Shown in pieces: positions 40,265 to 40,843 of a stretch of 40,843 bases of DNA. Numbering within the stretch: the stretch's first letter is position 1; the number at the start of each line of letters is the position of its first letter. The stretch is from a virus, in the IMG/VR virus record IMGVR_UViG_3300031787_000289, positions 1-40,843 of that record. One strand, 5' to 3'. The notes beneath the pieces are model-generated. The model was not told where the DNA came from, ran no database searches, and saw only the letters and a list, made by a program, of their open reading frames with translations. A program made the translations under genes and the position numbers.

Positions 40265-40843
40265 ATGAAAATTATAGGTGTATCTGGTTTTGCTCGTAGT
40301 GGCAAAGATTTGTTTGCCAAAGTTGCTCAAAACGTTTTGGAAAAACGTGGACTGAAAGTTGAAAAGTATGCATTAGCATATGAGTTAAAAAACGATCTAA
40401 AAGACCTTATCAAAACTAAGGTGGGAATTGATGTTTTTACAGAAAACACCGAAGAAAAGAATATTATTAGACCATTGTTAGTTGCTTATGGCGATGTAAT
40501 GAGAAAGGTATCAGAAGGTAAATATTGGACGGGTAAGATTGAACAAAAGATCAAACAGTCTAATGCTGATGTAATTTTTATTACAGATATCAGATATGAT
40601 GTATATCCCGAGGATGAGTGTACTTGGTTACAAAATAAACAAGACGGTAAATTGGTACACGTTACTAAATTTAAACAAGAACCAATGCCTTCAGGCAGAA
40701 GATTCAGTAATAATAAAATTGTTAAGATTTATAATTCCGCCGCAAACGATCACGAAATGTTAAATGATCCAAAGGTAAAGGCTAAAGCTGATTGTGCTTT
40801 TGAATGGGAAGATTATAGCGATAAGTTAAACGGATTCTCTTTA
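40265..40843 (+). CDS. Deoxynucleoside monophosphate kinase-like protein (3' partial)
   Basis: The frame starts at ATG 40265, one base after the upstream stop, and is still open at the right edge; 193 residues visible. The P-loop GFARSGKD near residues 7-14 and IFITDIRYDV with its Asp/Arg fit a dNMP kinase (T4 gp1 type). It would supply dNDPs with NrdA/NrdB for phage DNA. The lid domain is not yet recognisable. Confidence 0.7.
   Translation, partial: MKIIGVSGFARSGKDLFAKVAQNVLEKRGLKVEKYALAYELKNDLKDLIKTKVGIDVFTENTEEKNIIRPLLVAYGDVMRKVSEGKYWTGKIEQKIKQSNADVIFITDIRYDVYPEDECTWLQNKQDGKLVHVTKFKQEPMPSGRRFSNNKIVKIYNSAANDHEMLNDPKVKAKADCAFEWEDYSDKLNGFSL

Overview
The window is a stretch of a tailed-phage genome of the T4-like, contractile-tailed (myovirus) type. 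It is AT-rich, and every supported gene is on the + strand, tightly packed with short gaps. The T4-type evidence is a 163-residue tail tube protein (gp19-like), a gp26-like baseplate protein, a gp51-like reading frame, a gp53-like LysM protein, a gp32-like single-strand binding protein, a UvsX/RecA recombinase, a gp41-like DnaB helicase, a FEN/RNase H-type exonuclease, NrdA and NrdB, and a possible gp62-like clamp-loader subunit. Collagen-like and GNVGIGT-repeat fibres are common in environmental phages. The host cannot be named from the sequence. No tRNA, CRISPR array or insertion sequence was seen, and no gap exceeds about 160 bases.

Layout: 2-3427 is a tail fibre open at the left edge. 3582-16953 is the tail/baseplate module: a HAD-nucleotidyltransferase fusion, tail tube, a nucleotidylyltransferase, gp26 with a frameshifted gp51 frame, tape measure, two very large baseplate-type proteins and gp53. 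16984-21023 holds a divergent family A DNA polymerase-like protein and two unknowns. 21149-30131 is the replication/recombination/nucleotide block: gp32, uvsX, a homing endonuclease, a split 5'-3' exonuclease, helicase and nrdAB. 30213-32071 carries small membrane or exported proteins, including a membrane-anchored PAS protein and a secreted PVVY/His-rich protein. 32179-35254 is a MoxR-type AAA+ ATPase plus a HExxH/VWA partner. 35319-38271 holds a small basic protein, a DruA-like (DUF4338) protein and a second fibre. 38311-40843 holds a UV endonuclease, small proteins and a dNMP kinase cut by the right edge.

Two promoter grammars appear. Replication and nucleotide genes tend to follow sigma70-like sites (TTGAC, 16-17 bases, often TGG, then TAAGAT or TATAAT). 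Structural and unknown genes tend to follow an octamer TATTTATW that ends only 3-12 bases before the start codon, usually with no Shine-Dalgarno sequence, and several times directly after an intrinsic terminator. This suggests a late promoter class giving leaderless or nearly leaderless mRNAs.

The most notable items are: the TATTTATW late-signal system; the homing endonuclease whose start and late signal lie in the loop of a perfect 14-bp hairpin terminator; the exonuclease split by TAGTG right after its first metal-binding motif; the gp26/gp51 frameshift just before the tape measure; the family A polymerase-like gene; and the DruA-like gene on a phage.
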